Shown here: positions 27,485 to 35,493 of the stretch, piece after piece
How the letters are laid out: each line of letters opens with the position of its first letter
Numbering within the stretch: position 1 is the first letter of the stretch
NCBI RefSeq assembly: GCF_014207235.1
Contig: NZ_JACHDA010000001.1
Location: forward strand, 248,001 to 312,000
Length of the DNA stretch: 64,000 nucleotides
Direction: 5' to 3'
Source of the DNA: Sphingopyxis sp. JAI128
GTDB taxonomy: Bacteria > Pseudomonadota > Alphaproteobacteria > Sphingomonadales > Sphingomonadaceae
The notes under the pieces: generated by a model
What the model saw: the letters and a program-made list of their open reading frames with translations, nothing else
Databases searched by the model: none
What the model was told of the DNA's origin: nothing
Made by a program: the position numbers and the translations under genes

Positions 27485-28810
27485 ATGCCCATCAAACCGA
27501 CTCTCCCCCGCTGGGTCCGGCTCTGGCGGTTGCGGATCAACCGCCGCGCGCGCAGCGAGGTTGTCGATATTCGCCGGCGCGTGGCGATGGTCGGCGGCGC
27601 CGTGTTGCTTGGCCTCGTCGCGCTCGCCTTTGCGACGGCGGGCGACCATGCACAGCGGTTGATCTTTCGCGTCACCGACCGGGTCTGGTGGCTGCCGCTC
27701 CTGATCACGCCGACGGCCTTTGCCTTGATCGTCTGGACCGCGGCACGCTTTTTTCCCGAATCGCGCGGGTCGGGGATTCCGCAGATCATCGCCGCCGGAC
27801 GCCGCCCCGACGAGTCCGTAAAAGGCCCGCTCGTCTCGTTGCGCACTGCGATCGCCAAGCTGGGCCTGACGCTGGCGACGCTTGCGGCGGGCGGTTCGGT
27901 CGGGCGCGAGGGGCCGACGGTCCAGGTCAGCGCCGCGATCATGGTCGCGGTCCACCGGTTGCTGAAGGTGCGCATCACCGCGGGCGTGTTCATTGCCGGC
28001 GGCGCCGCGGGCGTGGCGGCCGCGTTTAACACCCCGCTCGCCGGCATTGCCTTTGCCATCGAGGAACTCGCCTCGGCCTATGAACAGCGCGTCGCTGTGC
28101 TGACGATGGGCGCGGTCATGATCGCCGGCCTCGTCAGCCTCGCCATCGCGGGCGACTATGTCTATTTTGGTGTGATGCGTGAGACGTTGCCGGTGGCGGA
28201 CGTGCTGATCATCGCGCCGGTCGCGGGGGTCGGCGGCGGGCTCGCGGGCGGCCTGTTCGCGCGGATCGTCCTTGCAGCGAGCGCGCGGACCGCGGGTTGG
28301 GCGCGCTATGCCGCGCGGCGCCCCGTCGTGTTCGCGGCGGGATGCGGCCTCGTCGTCGCCATGGTCGGGGTCGCGACGAGCGGCGGCACCTGGGGCACGG
28401 GCTATGACGTCACCAAATTCCTCGTCGAAGGCAATCAGGGCAAGCTGTGGTTCTTCCCCGCCAAATTTGCCGCGGCGCTCGCCTCGACGCTGAGCGGCGC
28501 CCCCGGCGGCATCTTCGCCCCGTCGCTCGCCGTCGGCGCGGGCTTCGGCAATCTCCTTACCCCCGCCTTTCCCGAGAGCCCGGCGGGCGCGGTCGTGATG
28601 ATGGGGATGGTCGCCTATTTTGTCGGAGTCGTGCGGGCGCCGCTCACCGCCGTCATCATTCTGATCGAAGCGACCGCGGCGCGCGGCGTGATCCTGCCGC
28701 TGTTCATGACCGCGCTGATCGCCGACTGGACGAGTGCGCAAATTTGCCCGACGCGCCTCTATCACGGGCTCGCGATGCGGATGCTGCCGGGGAAGACCTC
28801 TGCGGCCTAA
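27485..28810 (+). CDS. CLC family chloride channel/antiporter
   Basis: 441 residues from the ATG at 27485. Selectivity-filter motifs are present: GSGIPQI near residue 97, GREGPTVQ near 141 with the gating glutamate, and GGIFAPSLAVGAG near 340. The segment AGIAFAIEELA has a glutamate pair where H+-coupled CLC exchangers carry their internal proton glutamate. Chloride/proton antiport is therefore more likely than a passive channel. There is no C-terminal CBS domain. The final bases overlap the convergent thioesterase gene by 4 bp. Confidence 0.93.
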   Translation: MPIKPTLPRWVRLWRLRINRRARSEVVDIRRRVAMVGGAVLLGLVALAFATAGDHAQRLIFRVTDRVWWLPLLITPTAFALIVWTAARFFPESRGSGIPQIIAAGRRPDESVKGPLVSLRTAIAKLGLTLATLAAGGSVGREGPTVQVSAAIMVAVHRLLKVRITAGVFIAGGAAGVAAAFNTPLAGIAFAIEELASAYEQRVAVLTMGAVMIAGLVSLAIAGDYVYFGVMRETLPVADVLIIAPVAGVGGGLAGGLFARIVLAASARTAGWARYAARRPVVFAAGCGLVVAMVGVATSGGTWGTGYDVTKFLVEGNQGKLWFFPAKFAAALASTLSGAPGGIFAPSLAVGAGFGNLLTPAFPESPAGAVVMMGMVAYFVGVVRAPLTAVIILIEATAARGVILPLFMTALIADWTSAQICPTRLYHGLAMRMLPGKTSAA

Positions 28811-29253
28811 GGAATAGCGTAGGTGACGTTCGCCTGACCGACGGGCTTATCGGCGGCGTCGGTCCAGATGCGGATATCCATTACCGCCAGCCGCTTGCCG
28901 AGGCGCAGCATATGCGCGTCGGCGAACAGCGGGCCCGGGCGGCACGGACGCAGAAATTGATAATTGAGCGCGCTCGTCACCGCCATCGCGACGGGGCCGA
29001 TATGGGCCAGGACGAGCGCATAGGCCGCCATGTCGGCAAAGCCCATCTGCGTCGGCCCCGAAATCAGCCCGCCAGGGCGGAGCGCCTGTTCATTGGGAAC
29101 GAGGCGCGCCTGAACATGGCCCGGAACCGCCGAGACCACGCGCCCGCGCGAGCCCGGCTGCGAATGCGGGAAGGCCTCCGCCATGAAGGCGTTGAGCGCG
29201 TCCGCGTCCATGCGGATCGCGCCCGACGAGATCGGAGCCGCCGCCTCCGCCAT
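28807..29253 (-). CDS. PaaI-like hotdog-fold thioesterase
   Basis: 148 residues. The central helix with RPGGLISGPTQMGFADMAAYAL and the following ALNYQFLRP strand match the hotdog fold of the PaaI/4HBT thioesterases. The Asp in ADMAAY takes the position of the catalytic acid. It should hydrolyse acyl-CoA thioesters in the cytoplasm; the substrate is unknown. It begins 5 bp after the ettA stop, so it is likely read from the ettA message. Its end overlaps the convergent CLC gene. Confidence 0.85.
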   Translation of the reverse strand: MAEAAAPISSGAIRMDADALNAFMAEAFPHSQPGSRGRVVSAVPGHVQARLVPNEQALRPGGLISGPTQMGFADMAAYALVLAHIGPVAMAVTSALNYQFLRPCRPGPLFADAHMLRLGKRLAVMDIRIWTDAADKPVGQANVTYAIP

Positions 29254-29258
29254 CGCCT

Positions 29259-30938
29259 TTAGCGCGACAGCTTCTTGTACGTCGTCGCGTGCGGGCGCGT
29301 CGCGCCTTCGCCGAGGCGACGGATCTTGTCTTCCTCATAGGATTCGAAGTTTCCTTCGAACCATTCGACGTGGCTGTCGCCTTCAAACGCCAGGATATGC
29401 GTCGCAAGGCGATCGAGGAAGAAGCGGTCGTGGCTGATGACCACGGCGCAGCCGGCGAAATTTTCGAGCGCTTCTTCGAGCGCGGCGAGCGTTTCGGTGT
29501 CGAGGTCGTTGGTCGGTTCGTCGAGCAGCAGGACGTTGCCGCCCTGCTTCAGCATCTTCGCCATATGGACGCGGTTGCGTTCGCCGCCCGACAACTGGCC
29601 AACCTTTTTCTGCTGGTCGGTGCCCTTGAAATTGAATGCGCCGACATAGGCACGCGTCTGCATCTCGTGCTTGCCGATATTCATCAGATCGTGGCCGCCC
29701 GAAATTTCTTCCCAGACATTCTTGTTCGGGTCGAGCGCGTCGCGGCTCTGGTCGACATAGCCCAGGCGGACGGTGTCGCCGATGCTGACGCTCCCGCTGT
29801 CGGGCTGTTCCTGCCCGGTGATCAGCTTGAACAGCGTCGACTTGCCCGCGCCGTTCGGGCCGATCACGCCGACGATGCCGCCCGGCGGCAGCGTGAAGGA
29901 CAGGTCCTCGAACAACAGCTTGTCGCCATAAGCCTTAGATATATTGTTGACCTCGATCACCTTGCCGCCGAGGCGTTCGGGGACTTGGATGACGATCTGC
30001 GCCTTGCCCGGCGCACGGTTTTCCTGCGCCTCGACGAGCTGGTCGAACGATTTGATACGCGCTTTCGACTTGGCCTGCCGTGCCTTTGGCGACTGCCGGA
30101 TCCACTCGAGCTCGTCCTTGATCGCCTTCTGGCGACCCTGGTCTTCGCGCGCTTCCTGTTCGAGGCGCTTACCCTTCTTTTCAAGATAGGTCGAATAATT
30201 GCCCTCGTAGACGAAATAGCGGCCGCGATCGAGTTCGAGGATCCAGTTCACGACATTGTCGAGGAAATAGCGGTCGTGGGTGACGAGGATAACGTTGCCA
30301 GGATAGTCGACGAGATGTTTTTCCAGCCACGCGACGCTTTCGGCGTCCAAATGGTTGGTCGGTTCGTCGAGCAGCAGAATCGATGGCTTTTCGAGCAACA
30401 GACGCGTCAGCGCGATGCGGCGCTTTTCACCGCCCGACAGATTCTCGACGCTCCAGTCGCCCGGCGGACAGCGCAGCGCCTCCATTGCGATTTCGAGCTG
30501 GTTGTCGAGCGTCCAGCCGTCGACCGCGTCGATCTTTTCCTGGAGCGTGCCCATTTCCTCCATCAGCGCGTCGAAATCGGCGTCAGCGGGCGGGTCCGCC
30601 ATCAGCGCGCTGATCTCGTTGAAACGGTCCATCATGTCGGCGACGGGGCGCACGCCGTCCATGACATTTTCCTTGACCGTCTTGGTCGGGTCGAGCTGCG
30701 GCTCCTGCGCCAGATAGCCGACGGTGATGCCTTCGCCGGGCCAGGCTTCGCCAGTAAAATCCTTGTCGATGCCGCCCATGATCTTCATCAGCGTCGATTT
30801 ACCCGTGCCGTTCGGGCCGACGATGCCGATCTTGGCGTCAGGATAGAATTGCAGGCTCAGATTGTTGAGCGTCGGCTTTTGTGCGCCAGGATAGGTCTTG
30901 GTCAGACCCTTCATCACGAAACTATATTGGGCGGCCAT
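29259..30938 (-). CDS. ettA: Energy-dependent translational throttle protein EttA (ABC-F)
   Basis: 559 residues from the ATG at 30938, close to the usual EttA length; the frame is open far upstream on the minus strand, but that part is only the shadow of the divergent peptidase gene. Two ABC domains have the P-loops GPNGTGKST and GPNGAGKST, the signatures LSGGEKRR and LSGGERNR, and LLLDEPTNHLD/LLLDEPTNDLD. There are no membrane helices. The arm and linker regions of EttA are present between them. It binds the ribosomal E site and gates translation according to ATP/ADP ratio. The PaaI-like thioesterase follows. Confidence 0.95.
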   Translation of the reverse strand: MAAQYSFVMKGLTKTYPGAQKPTLNNLSLQFYPDAKIGIVGPNGTGKSTLMKIMGGIDKDFTGEAWPGEGITVGYLAQEPQLDPTKTVKENVMDGVRPVADMMDRFNEISALMADPPADADFDALMEEMGTLQEKIDAVDGWTLDNQLEIAMEALRCPPGDWSVENLSGGEKRRIALTRLLLEKPSILLLDEPTNHLDAESVAWLEKHLVDYPGNVILVTHDRYFLDNVVNWILELDRGRYFVYEGNYSTYLEKKGKRLEQEAREDQGRQKAIKDELEWIRQSPKARQAKSKARIKSFDQLVEAQENRAPGKAQIVIQVPERLGGKVIEVNNISKAYGDKLLFEDLSFTLPPGGIVGVIGPNGAGKSTLFKLITGQEQPDSGSVSIGDTVRLGYVDQSRDALDPNKNVWEEISGGHDLMNIGKHEMQTRAYVGAFNFKGTDQQKKVGQLSGGERNRVHMAKMLKQGGNVLLLDEPTNDLDTETLAALEEALENFAGCAVVISHDRFFLDRLATHILAFEGDSHVEWFEGNFESYEEDKIRRLGEGATRPHATTYKKLSR

Positions 30939-31064
30939 GAAATGCTCCGGTATGGGCTGGGCCGCGGTGCGCGGCCGGGAGAGATGTTGCGCGCCGGTTA
31001 GCGAATGGGGGCGCGATTGGCAATCGACGCTTGCGCGGGCGAGGCGCGGCGTTACGACGACGGC

Positions 31065-32483
31065 ATGCCCCTTTTCCTTCCCCTGCCCCGCCTTGCCGGG
31101 ATCGCCGCCCTCATCCTTTCGACCACCGGCGCGTCGGCGTCGATTCCACCGCCGCCGGGCGCGGCCGAACTGGCCCAGCGCGGCGACGATATCGCCTGGA
31201 CGATCACCGAAGGCCTGACCACGGAAGTGGGGCCGCGCATGGCGGGGACCGAAGCCGAGGCGGCGGCGCGGCGCTGGGCTGTGGCGCGGCTGCAATCGAT
31301 GGGTTTTGCCAATGTGCGCGAAGAACCGTTCGACATGCCCGTCTGGGTACGCGGCGAGGAAGCGGCTTGGCTGACGAGCCCGTTCCAGCCGCAAAAGCTG
31401 GCGATCGCCGCGCTCGGCAATTCGGCATCGACGGGTACGAAAGGCATCGAGGGCGATATCGCCTATTTCAACAGCTTCGACGCGCTCGCCGCGGCGCCCG
31501 ACCATCGCGTGAAGGGCCGGATCGTCTTTATCGACCACAAGATGCAGCCGACACAGGACGGCAGCGGATACGGCTATTATGGCCGCGGGCGCTTCACCGG
31601 GCCCAATGTCGCGGCAAAGAAGGGCGCCGCCGGGATCGTCATCCGCTCGATCGGCACTGACGCGCACCGCAATCCGCATACCGGCGTGACCAATTTCGAG
31701 GCGGGGGTAAAGCCGATCCCGGCGGGCGCGATCTCGAATCCGGACGCCGATCAGCTGGTGCGCCAGTGGAAGCGCGCGCAGCAGATGCGCGCGAAGGAAA
31801 CGCCGCTCGGCTATATCGCCGAACCGCTGCGGATGAAGCTGGTCCTGACGCCGCAGGACACAGGAATCCGCAAATCGGGCAACGTCATTGCCGAAGTGCC
31901 GGGTAGCGATCCGGCCGCCAGCCCCATTATCGTCGCCTGCCACCTCGACAGCTGGGACCTCGGCACCGGCGCCATCGACGATGCGGCGGGCTGCGGCATC
32001 GTCACCGCCGCCGCGAAACATGTCATGAGCGCGGGCCAGCCGCGTCGCACGATCCGCATTCTGTGGGCCGGCGCCGAAGAGGTCGGCGTGTTCGGCGGCG
32101 AGGCCTATTTTGAAAAACATGGGACGGAAAAACATGCCGTTGCGCTCGAATCCGATTTCGGCGCCGACCGCGTGTGGCGGATCGATTTCAAACTGCCCGA
32201 CAGCGCGAAAGCGCTTGCCGACCAGCTGGCGGCGGCGGTGATGCCGCTCGGAGTCGTGCGCGGAAAACAGCCGGCAAACGGCGGCGCCGATATCGGCGCG
32301 CTGGTGCAAGCGGGGGTCCCCGCGATCGACCTTGTGCAAGATGGCACACGCTATTTTGACATCCACCACACGCCCGACGATACGCTGGACAAGATCGATC
32401 CCGCGCAGTTGCGGCAAAATGTTGTCGTTTGGTCGGCGGTGCTGGCGATTCTCGCGAACAGCGGAGCGGCCGAACTTCCATAA
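31065..32483 (+). CDS. M28 family metallopeptidase, secreted
   Basis: 472 residues from the ATG at 31065. A signal peptide (LPRLAGIAALILSTTGASA) directs export. After the first domain, a PA-like insert occupies roughly residues 110-250. Zinc-ligand motifs follow: CHLDSWD, IDDAAGCG, AGAEEVG with the catalytic Glu, ESDFGAD and DIHHTPDDT. The arrangement resembles carboxypeptidase Q-type M28 enzymes, which release amino acids from peptides. It is divergent from ettA across 126 bp that should hold both promoters. Confidence 0.92.
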   Translation: MPLFLPLPRLAGIAALILSTTGASASIPPPPGAAELAQRGDDIAWTITEGLTTEVGPRMAGTEAEAAARRWAVARLQSMGFANVREEPFDMPVWVRGEEAAWLTSPFQPQKLAIAALGNSASTGTKGIEGDIAYFNSFDALAAAPDHRVKGRIVFIDHKMQPTQDGSGYGYYGRGRFTGPNVAAKKGAAGIVIRSIGTDAHRNPHTGVTNFEAGVKPIPAGAISNPDADQLVRQWKRAQQMRAKETPLGYIAEPLRMKLVLTPQDTGIRKSGNVIAEVPGSDPAASPIIVACHLDSWDLGTGAIDDAAGCGIVTAAAKHVMSAGQPRRTIRILWAGAEEVGVFGGEAYFEKHGTEKHAVALESDFGADRVWRIDFKLPDSAKALADQLAAAVMPLGVVRGKQPANGGADIGALVQAGVPAIDLVQDGTRYFDIHHTPDDTLDKIDPAQLRQNVVVWSAVLAILANSGAAELP

Positions 32484-32540
32484 TCGTTACGGGGAAATGA
32501 CAGATTTCGGAGCACCGCCCCTCCATCTCAATTATTTTTG

Positions 32541-32568
32541 TTGACGATTCACGCGGAACAGCTAAATC
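32541..32568 (+). promoter_or_regulatory. Candidate sigma70-type promoter of the Ala-rich lipoprotein gene
   Basis: TTGACG (32541-32546) and TAAATC (32563-32568) are separated by 16 bp, in an otherwise gene-free 148-bp gap. They lie about 65 bp before the lipoprotein start, whose ribosome site AGGGAG is at 32615-32620. The AT-rich stretch just upstream (TTATTTTTG) would favour it. Predicted by eye only. Confidence 0.45.
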
Positions 32569-32631
32569 CCGCCGCTCGCGGAACGGGAAAGTTTCCGGGA
32601 CGCGAAAGGCATTTTAGGGAGCCCACACATC

Positions 32632-32910
32632 ATGAAGAAGTTTGCTGCTATCGCCGTTGCTGCCAGCATGTTCGCCCTCGCCGCTTGCGGTGAAAAGGCT
32701 GCTGAAGAAGCTACCACCGAAGCTCCGGCCGCTGAAGCGGTTGCCGAAGAAGGCGCCGACGCCGCTGCTGCTGGCGCCGAAGCCGCTGCCGCTGGTGCCG
32801 ACGCTGCCGCTGCTGGCGCCGAAGCCGCTGCTCCGGCCGACGCCGCTGCCGCTCCGGCCGCTGCTGCTCCGGCCGACGCCGCTGCCGCTCCGGCTGAAGA
32901 AAAGAAGTAA
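32632..32910 (+). CDS. Ala/Glu/Pro-rich small lipoprotein
   Basis: 92 residues. The N-terminus MKKFAAIAVAASMFALAACG is a lipoprotein signal with lipobox LAAC (Cys19). The rest is low complexity: repeats built from AEAAA, GADAAAAG and PADAAAAP, ending in AEEKK. No enzymatic domain is visible. The mature part is acidic and probably disordered, so it may act as a spacer or charge element in the periplasm. It has its own candidate promoter and a strong terminator, so it is a single-gene unit and possibly abundant. The codon choice is unusual in favouring GCT beside GCC. Confidence 0.85.
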   Translation: MKKFAAIAVAASMFALAACGEKAAEEATTEAPAAEAVAEEGADAAAAGAEAAAAGADAAAAGAEAAAPADAAAAPAAAAPADAAAAPAEEKK

Positions 32911-32947
32911 GTCTCAGCCCTTCGGGGCGATGACTGAAACGAAAAGG

Positions 32948-32978
32948 GCGGCCTTCCCTCGGGAAGGCCGCTTTTTTT
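32948..32978 (+). terminator. Rho-independent terminator after the lipoprotein gene
   Basis: A perfect 10-bp stem, GCGGCCTTCC (32948-32957) and GGAAGGCCGC (32962-32971), closes a CTCG loop. Seven T residues follow at 32972-32978. It lies 37 bp after the lipoprotein stop codon. Confidence 0.92.
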
Positions 32979-33069
32979 GTGTCCGCTTCCGGTATAGGCC
33001 GATCCCCCGTCTTGCAGGCCGCGCCGGGCTGTGAGACACCGCCGCGAAGCGATCGGAGTGCGCCGCGCG

Positions 33070-34308
33070 ATGGGAAAAAGGCCTGAAACCGCTCGCGGAA
33101 AACGCCTCATTCTGTTGCTCGACGGCACCTGGAACAGTTCGGCGGACAACACCAGCGTGTGGCGCCTCAGCCAGCTCGTCGCGCCGAGGGACGGCGCAGG
33201 GATCGAACAGCTTTGCTATTATACCGCCGGGGTCGGCACGCCGCGGGGCGAAGCAATCCGCGGCGGCATCTTCGGTCATGGGCTCGATCGCGATGTCATC
33301 GGCGCCTATCGCTGGCTGATGGGCCATTACGACCGGGGCGACCAGATCTTTCTCTTCGGTTTCAGCCGGGGCGCCTTCACAGCGCGCAGCGTCGCGGGGA
33401 TGATTGCCAGGTGCGGATTGCTGCGCCCCGGCTCGCCACTGTCGGTCGAGGAGCTTTACCAACGATATCGTCTCGATGCGAAGGCCGCCTCTTTCGTCGA
33501 GCTTCACCAGACGAAGGACCTGCCCCCGCAGGAAAAGCGCTTGCTGCGCCATTCGCGCCGTGTGCCGTTCAAAATGATCGGCGTATGGGATACCGTCGGG
33601 GCGCTCGGCGTCCCGTTCGGCAATATCCGCGGTATCAGCCGGCGGCGCTTCGGCTTCCACAATACGCGGCTTTCGGCGATTTTCGAACATGCCTATCACG
33701 CGCTCGCGCTCGACGAGCATCGCGCCGCCTTTGCCCCGACGCTGTGGACGCGTTTCACCCCCGCGCGTCCCGATCCGCCCGGCAAACGCCGCATTCGCCA
33801 GACGATCGTCGAACAACGGTGGTTCGCGGGCGCCCACGCCAACGTTGGCGGCGGCATCGCCGGCGACGACATGCCGCAATTGCCGCTGGCCTGGCTGATG
33901 GCAAAGGCCGGCGCGCTCGGCCTTGCCTACCGCGGCGACGTCGTCCCCACCGGCTATGAAGTCACCGCGCCGATTCACGACAGTTTTCGTCGCTTCCTGC
34001 ACGGGCTTTACCGGATATTGAAGCTCGGACGGCGGTTCCAGCGCCGTATCGCGGCGCCCGCGACGCCGGGTAACAAGGGATATTGGCTGACCGCCAACGA
34101 AACGATCGACGCCAGCGTCTTCGACCGCTGGCGCAAGATCCCCGCCTATCGCCCCGCCGGCCTGATCCGATGGGCGACAGCGCTGGGGATCGATCCCGGG
34201 ACATTGCACGGTGCCGTCGATGCGCGCACCGGGTCGGCGATCGCACCCCCTGCCCCACCCCAGGCTCGACCACGGCGCGGAAGGGCAGTGACAAAGAAGT
34301 TGAATTAG
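33070..34308 (+). CDS. DUF2235 alpha/beta-hydrolase domain protein
   Basis: 412 residues from the ATG at 33070 (GGAG 11 bases upstream); a GTG at 33031 would add 13 residues. The N-terminal KRLILLLDGTWN is the DUF2235 signature. The lipase-like nucleophile elbow GFSRGAF has Ser99, and later GVWDTVGALG and WFAGAHANVGGG could provide the acid and base. DUF2235 occurs in Tle1-type phospholipase effectors of type VI secretion, but I see no VgrG, immunity or secretion gene nearby and no signal peptide. It may be a housekeeping lipid hydrolase. Substrate unknown. Confidence 0.88.
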   Translation: MGKRPETARGKRLILLLDGTWNSSADNTSVWRLSQLVAPRDGAGIEQLCYYTAGVGTPRGEAIRGGIFGHGLDRDVIGAYRWLMGHYDRGDQIFLFGFSRGAFTARSVAGMIARCGLLRPGSPLSVEELYQRYRLDAKAASFVELHQTKDLPPQEKRLLRHSRRVPFKMIGVWDTVGALGVPFGNIRGISRRRFGFHNTRLSAIFEHAYHALALDEHRAAFAPTLWTRFTPARPDPPGKRRIRQTIVEQRWFAGAHANVGGGIAGDDMPQLPLAWLMAKAGALGLAYRGDVVPTGYEVTAPIHDSFRRFLHGLYRILKLGRRFQRRIAAPATPGNKGYWLTANETIDASVFDRWRKIPAYRPAGLIRWATALGIDPGTLHGAVDARTGSAIAPPAPPQARPRRGRAVTKKLN

Positions 34309-34315
34309 CGGGGAG

Positions 34316-34393
<78 letters not shown>

Positions 34394-34504
34394 ACGCTGC
34401 GGGCGCCTTAGGTTTGGCCCTGCAAAAGGGCAAGCGGAAACGATGGCGCGGACGCCTTTGTGATGCTTAACGGAAATTTTGCGCTCGCGATCTAAAGTCC
34501 CGGC

Positions 34505-35485
34505 ATGGGGGGTCGATTGACAGGGCTGGACGGGCTGCGCGGTGTCGCGGCATTCGCCGTGCTCGGCTATCACCTCCACATACTGGTGTTCGAGGCGTCG
34601 CGCGGCACCGCTTTTCTCGCGGTCGATTTCTTCTTCATGCTCAGCGGCTATGTCATGGCGCGCACTTATGAAGCACGTTGGGAAAGCCCTTCTCCGGCGG
34701 CGTATTTCATGACGAGCCGCTTGCAACGGCTTTGGCCCACCATGGCGGTTGGCGGCGCGATCGGCGCCGTCGCGGCCTTCATCCAATTGCCCGTCAGCGA
34801 CGTCCTGCCGATGCTGCTCAACCTCCTGCTTATCCCGTGGTTCGTCGGCATTCTTGCCTTTCCGCTCAACGTACCGGCCTGGTCGATCCTTTTCGAGCTT
34901 GCGGCCAATCTGGCCCATGTTTTTGTCCTGCGGCGCTTGCGAATGCGAAGCCTCGTCGCGATCGCGGCGCTCGCGGGTCTCGTCTTTGTAGTCGGTGGCC
35001 GGAGTCAGGGCCTCGACGTCGGCTCGCGGCCCGATAACTTCCTGCTCGGTCTGCCGCGTGTCCTGATGTCCTATACGATCGGGATCATCCTGTGGCGCAG
35101 CTGGCGCGACAAGCCGGCGATCACCGGCTCGCCCAGCTTCGCATTTCTGGCCATGCCGCTCATTTTCGGGACATCGCTGGTGATCCCCAATGCTTCCTGG
35201 ATTGCCAATCTCCTCTTCATCACGATCGTCTGTCCGATGATCATGGCCGGCGGCCTCCGCTTTCCGGCCGCTTCGCGCTGGTCGCCGGTCCTGTCGGTCG
35301 CGGGCGCGATGTCCTTCCCGCTTTACGCGGTGCATGTTCCCGCGATGGTGCTCGTCAAATATCTCGGCGGGCACTGGACGCTGAGCCTGGCCACTGCGAT
35401 CGCCACGGCCGCGCTATTCCCGTCGGTCCGCCGTGCGATCAGCGCGGCGATGACCCGACGCCGACCGATCGAAGCGGTCGCCTGA
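34505..35485 (+). CDS. Acyltransferase family 3 membrane protein
   Basis: 326 residues with about nine to ten hydrophobic helices. The N-terminal RLTGLDGLRGVAAFAVLGYH with the catalytic-type His of the family, and VDFFFMLSGYVMARTYE following, are characteristic of acyltransferase 3 enzymes. These move acyl groups, often O-acetyl, onto sugars or other envelope molecules in the inner membrane. No glycan biosynthesis genes adjoin it. The acceptor is unknown. It converges with the M20 peptidase gene, with only 8 bp between the stops. Confidence 0.9.
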   Translation: MGGRLTGLDGLRGVAAFAVLGYHLHILVFEASRGTAFLAVDFFFMLSGYVMARTYEARWESPSPAAYFMTSRLQRLWPTMAVGGAIGAVAAFIQLPVSDVLPMLLNLLLIPWFVGILAFPLNVPAWSILFELAANLAHVFVLRRLRMRSLVAIAALAGLVFVVGGRSQGLDVGSRPDNFLLGLPRVLMSYTIGIILWRSWRDKPAITGSPSFAFLAMPLIFGTSLVIPNASWIANLLFITIVCPMIMAGGLRFPAASRWSPVLSVAGAMSFPLYAVHVPAMVLVKYLGGHWTLSLATAIATAALFPSVRRAISAAMTRRRPIEAVA

Positions 35486-35493
35486 CCGGAATA

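Noticed and set aside
30939-32417. A 493-codon open extension upstream of ettA on the minus strand
   Set aside because: It lies antisense to the M28 peptidase gene, has no recognisable domain, and EttA has its normal length from the ATG at 30938. High GC keeps antisense frames open here.
32700-32895. Ala-codon repeats in the lipoprotein gene considered as a separate DNA repeat or assembly error
   Set aside because: The frame stays intact with a signal peptide, stop and terminator, so it is a low-complexity protein rather than junk repeat.
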